Source of the DNA: Candidatus Woesearchaeota archaeon
GTDB taxonomy: Archaea > Nanobdellota > Nanobdellia > Woesearchaeales > GW2011-AR9
Assembly: GCA_018664115.1 (NCBI GenBank)
Contig: JABJOX010000037.1
Coordinates: 1-47,774, forward strand
Direction of reading: 5' to 3'
DNA length: 47,774 nt
Shown in pieces: positions 47,580 through 47,774 of the stretch; the stretch's first letter is position 1, and each line of letters begins with the position of its first letter. The notes beneath the pieces were generated by a model. That model saw only the letters and a program-made list of their open reading frames with translations, was not told the origin of the DNA and ran no database searches. Position numbers and translations under genes: made by a program.

Positions 47580-47774
47580 TTATTTCCCCATACAATACAT
47601 CTTAACACCATTCTCAAATTTTGCTTCTAAAAATCTTTCAGAAACTAGTGCGTGAACATATTTGATTACTTCTCTTGGATCCCCTACAACTTCTAACAAA
47701 CCAGGTCCGTTATCAACATGGTCATAAGTCATATAACCTGGAACTCTATCCCAAATTCGGAACTGTCTTCCATC
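47580..47774 (-). CDS. Partial gene, C-terminal 64 residues
   Basis: The C-terminal end of a minus-strand gene cut by the right edge. It reads DGRQFRIWDRVPGYMTYDH at the break, then VDNGPGLLEVVGDPREVIKY and ends CMGK. It looks like a small alpha-beta domain. Its stop is one base from the next start, which suggests one transcript with the CPCC protein. Family not recognised. Confidence 0.6.
   Translation of the reverse strand, partial: DGRQFRIWDRVPGYMTYDHVDNGPGLLEVVGDPREVIKYVHALVSERFLEAKFENGVKMYCMGK

Noticed and set aside
1-47774. CRISPR array
   Set aside because: No set of regularly spaced direct repeats of 23-40 bases with unique spacers was seen.

Overview
This AT-rich 47.8 kb window is archaeal chromosome. 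Archaeal markers are GatE, transcription factor S, ribosomal protein eS6, Orc1/Cdc6, NurA, an archaeal-size triosephosphate isomerase, a preflagellin-type peptidase, TrmB and tandem Lrp regulators, Elp3, and two intron-containing tRNA genes. TATA boxes lie about 25-30 bases before many start codons, which points to leaderless mRNAs. Compact genes, many short uncharacterised proteins and bacterial-type FtsZ, IscS and IscU suggest a DPANN lineage such as Woesearchaeota or Pacearchaeota; that placement is inference.

Layout. 0-5 kb: the start of DNA ligase, a membrane protein, a microprotein with a structured leader, a candidate structured RNA, an operon of TFS, a PepSY-like protein and an HD hydrolase, then gatE. 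5-9 kb: a repeat-containing lipoprotein, then three abutting genes for an NlpC/P60- or CHAP-like cysteine hydrolase, a lytic transglycosylase and a small Cys-His-Asp papain/transglutaminase-like protein. This looks like a peptidoglycan-attack cassette in an archaeon not expected to make peptidoglycan. 9-15 kb: an FKBP isomerase, a Rossmann methyltransferase-like protein, membrane proteins, TIM, and two pilin-like proteins beside their peptidase. 15-17 kb: a coiled-coil pair, a tRNA-Thr gene split by three introns, a second intron-containing tRNA whose simplest reading has A34, and a candidate structured RNA. 17-25 kb: NurA, ParA, AlkD, HPP protein, FtsZ, nitroreductase divergent from a winged-helix regulator, and eS6 with a foldable leader.

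25-30 kb: a PHP phosphoesterase, then an iron-sulfur operon of two cysteine-tailed microproteins, an HTH regulator with a four-cysteine tail, IscS, IscU, hemerythrin and cupin. 30-33 kb: Cdc6 and a UMP-kinase-like protein. 33-37 kb: a minus-strand accessory cluster with a zincin-like protein, a secreted beta-rich protein, a lipoprotein and two members of a new protein family; a third member lies at 45 kb. Many of its cistrons have a strong GGAGG ribosome site, unlike most of the window. 37-47.8 kb: a tandem Lrp regulator, a lipoprotein with a leader peptide, SerRS, a large membrane protein, Elp3, TrmB and partial genes.

Functional threads are translation and tRNA maturation, division and replication (FtsZ, ParA, Cdc6, NurA, ligase), oxygen-aware Fe-S assembly, and an extensive surface or secreted repertoire that could serve contact with neighbouring cells. 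All assignments come from reading the sequence; no searches were run.
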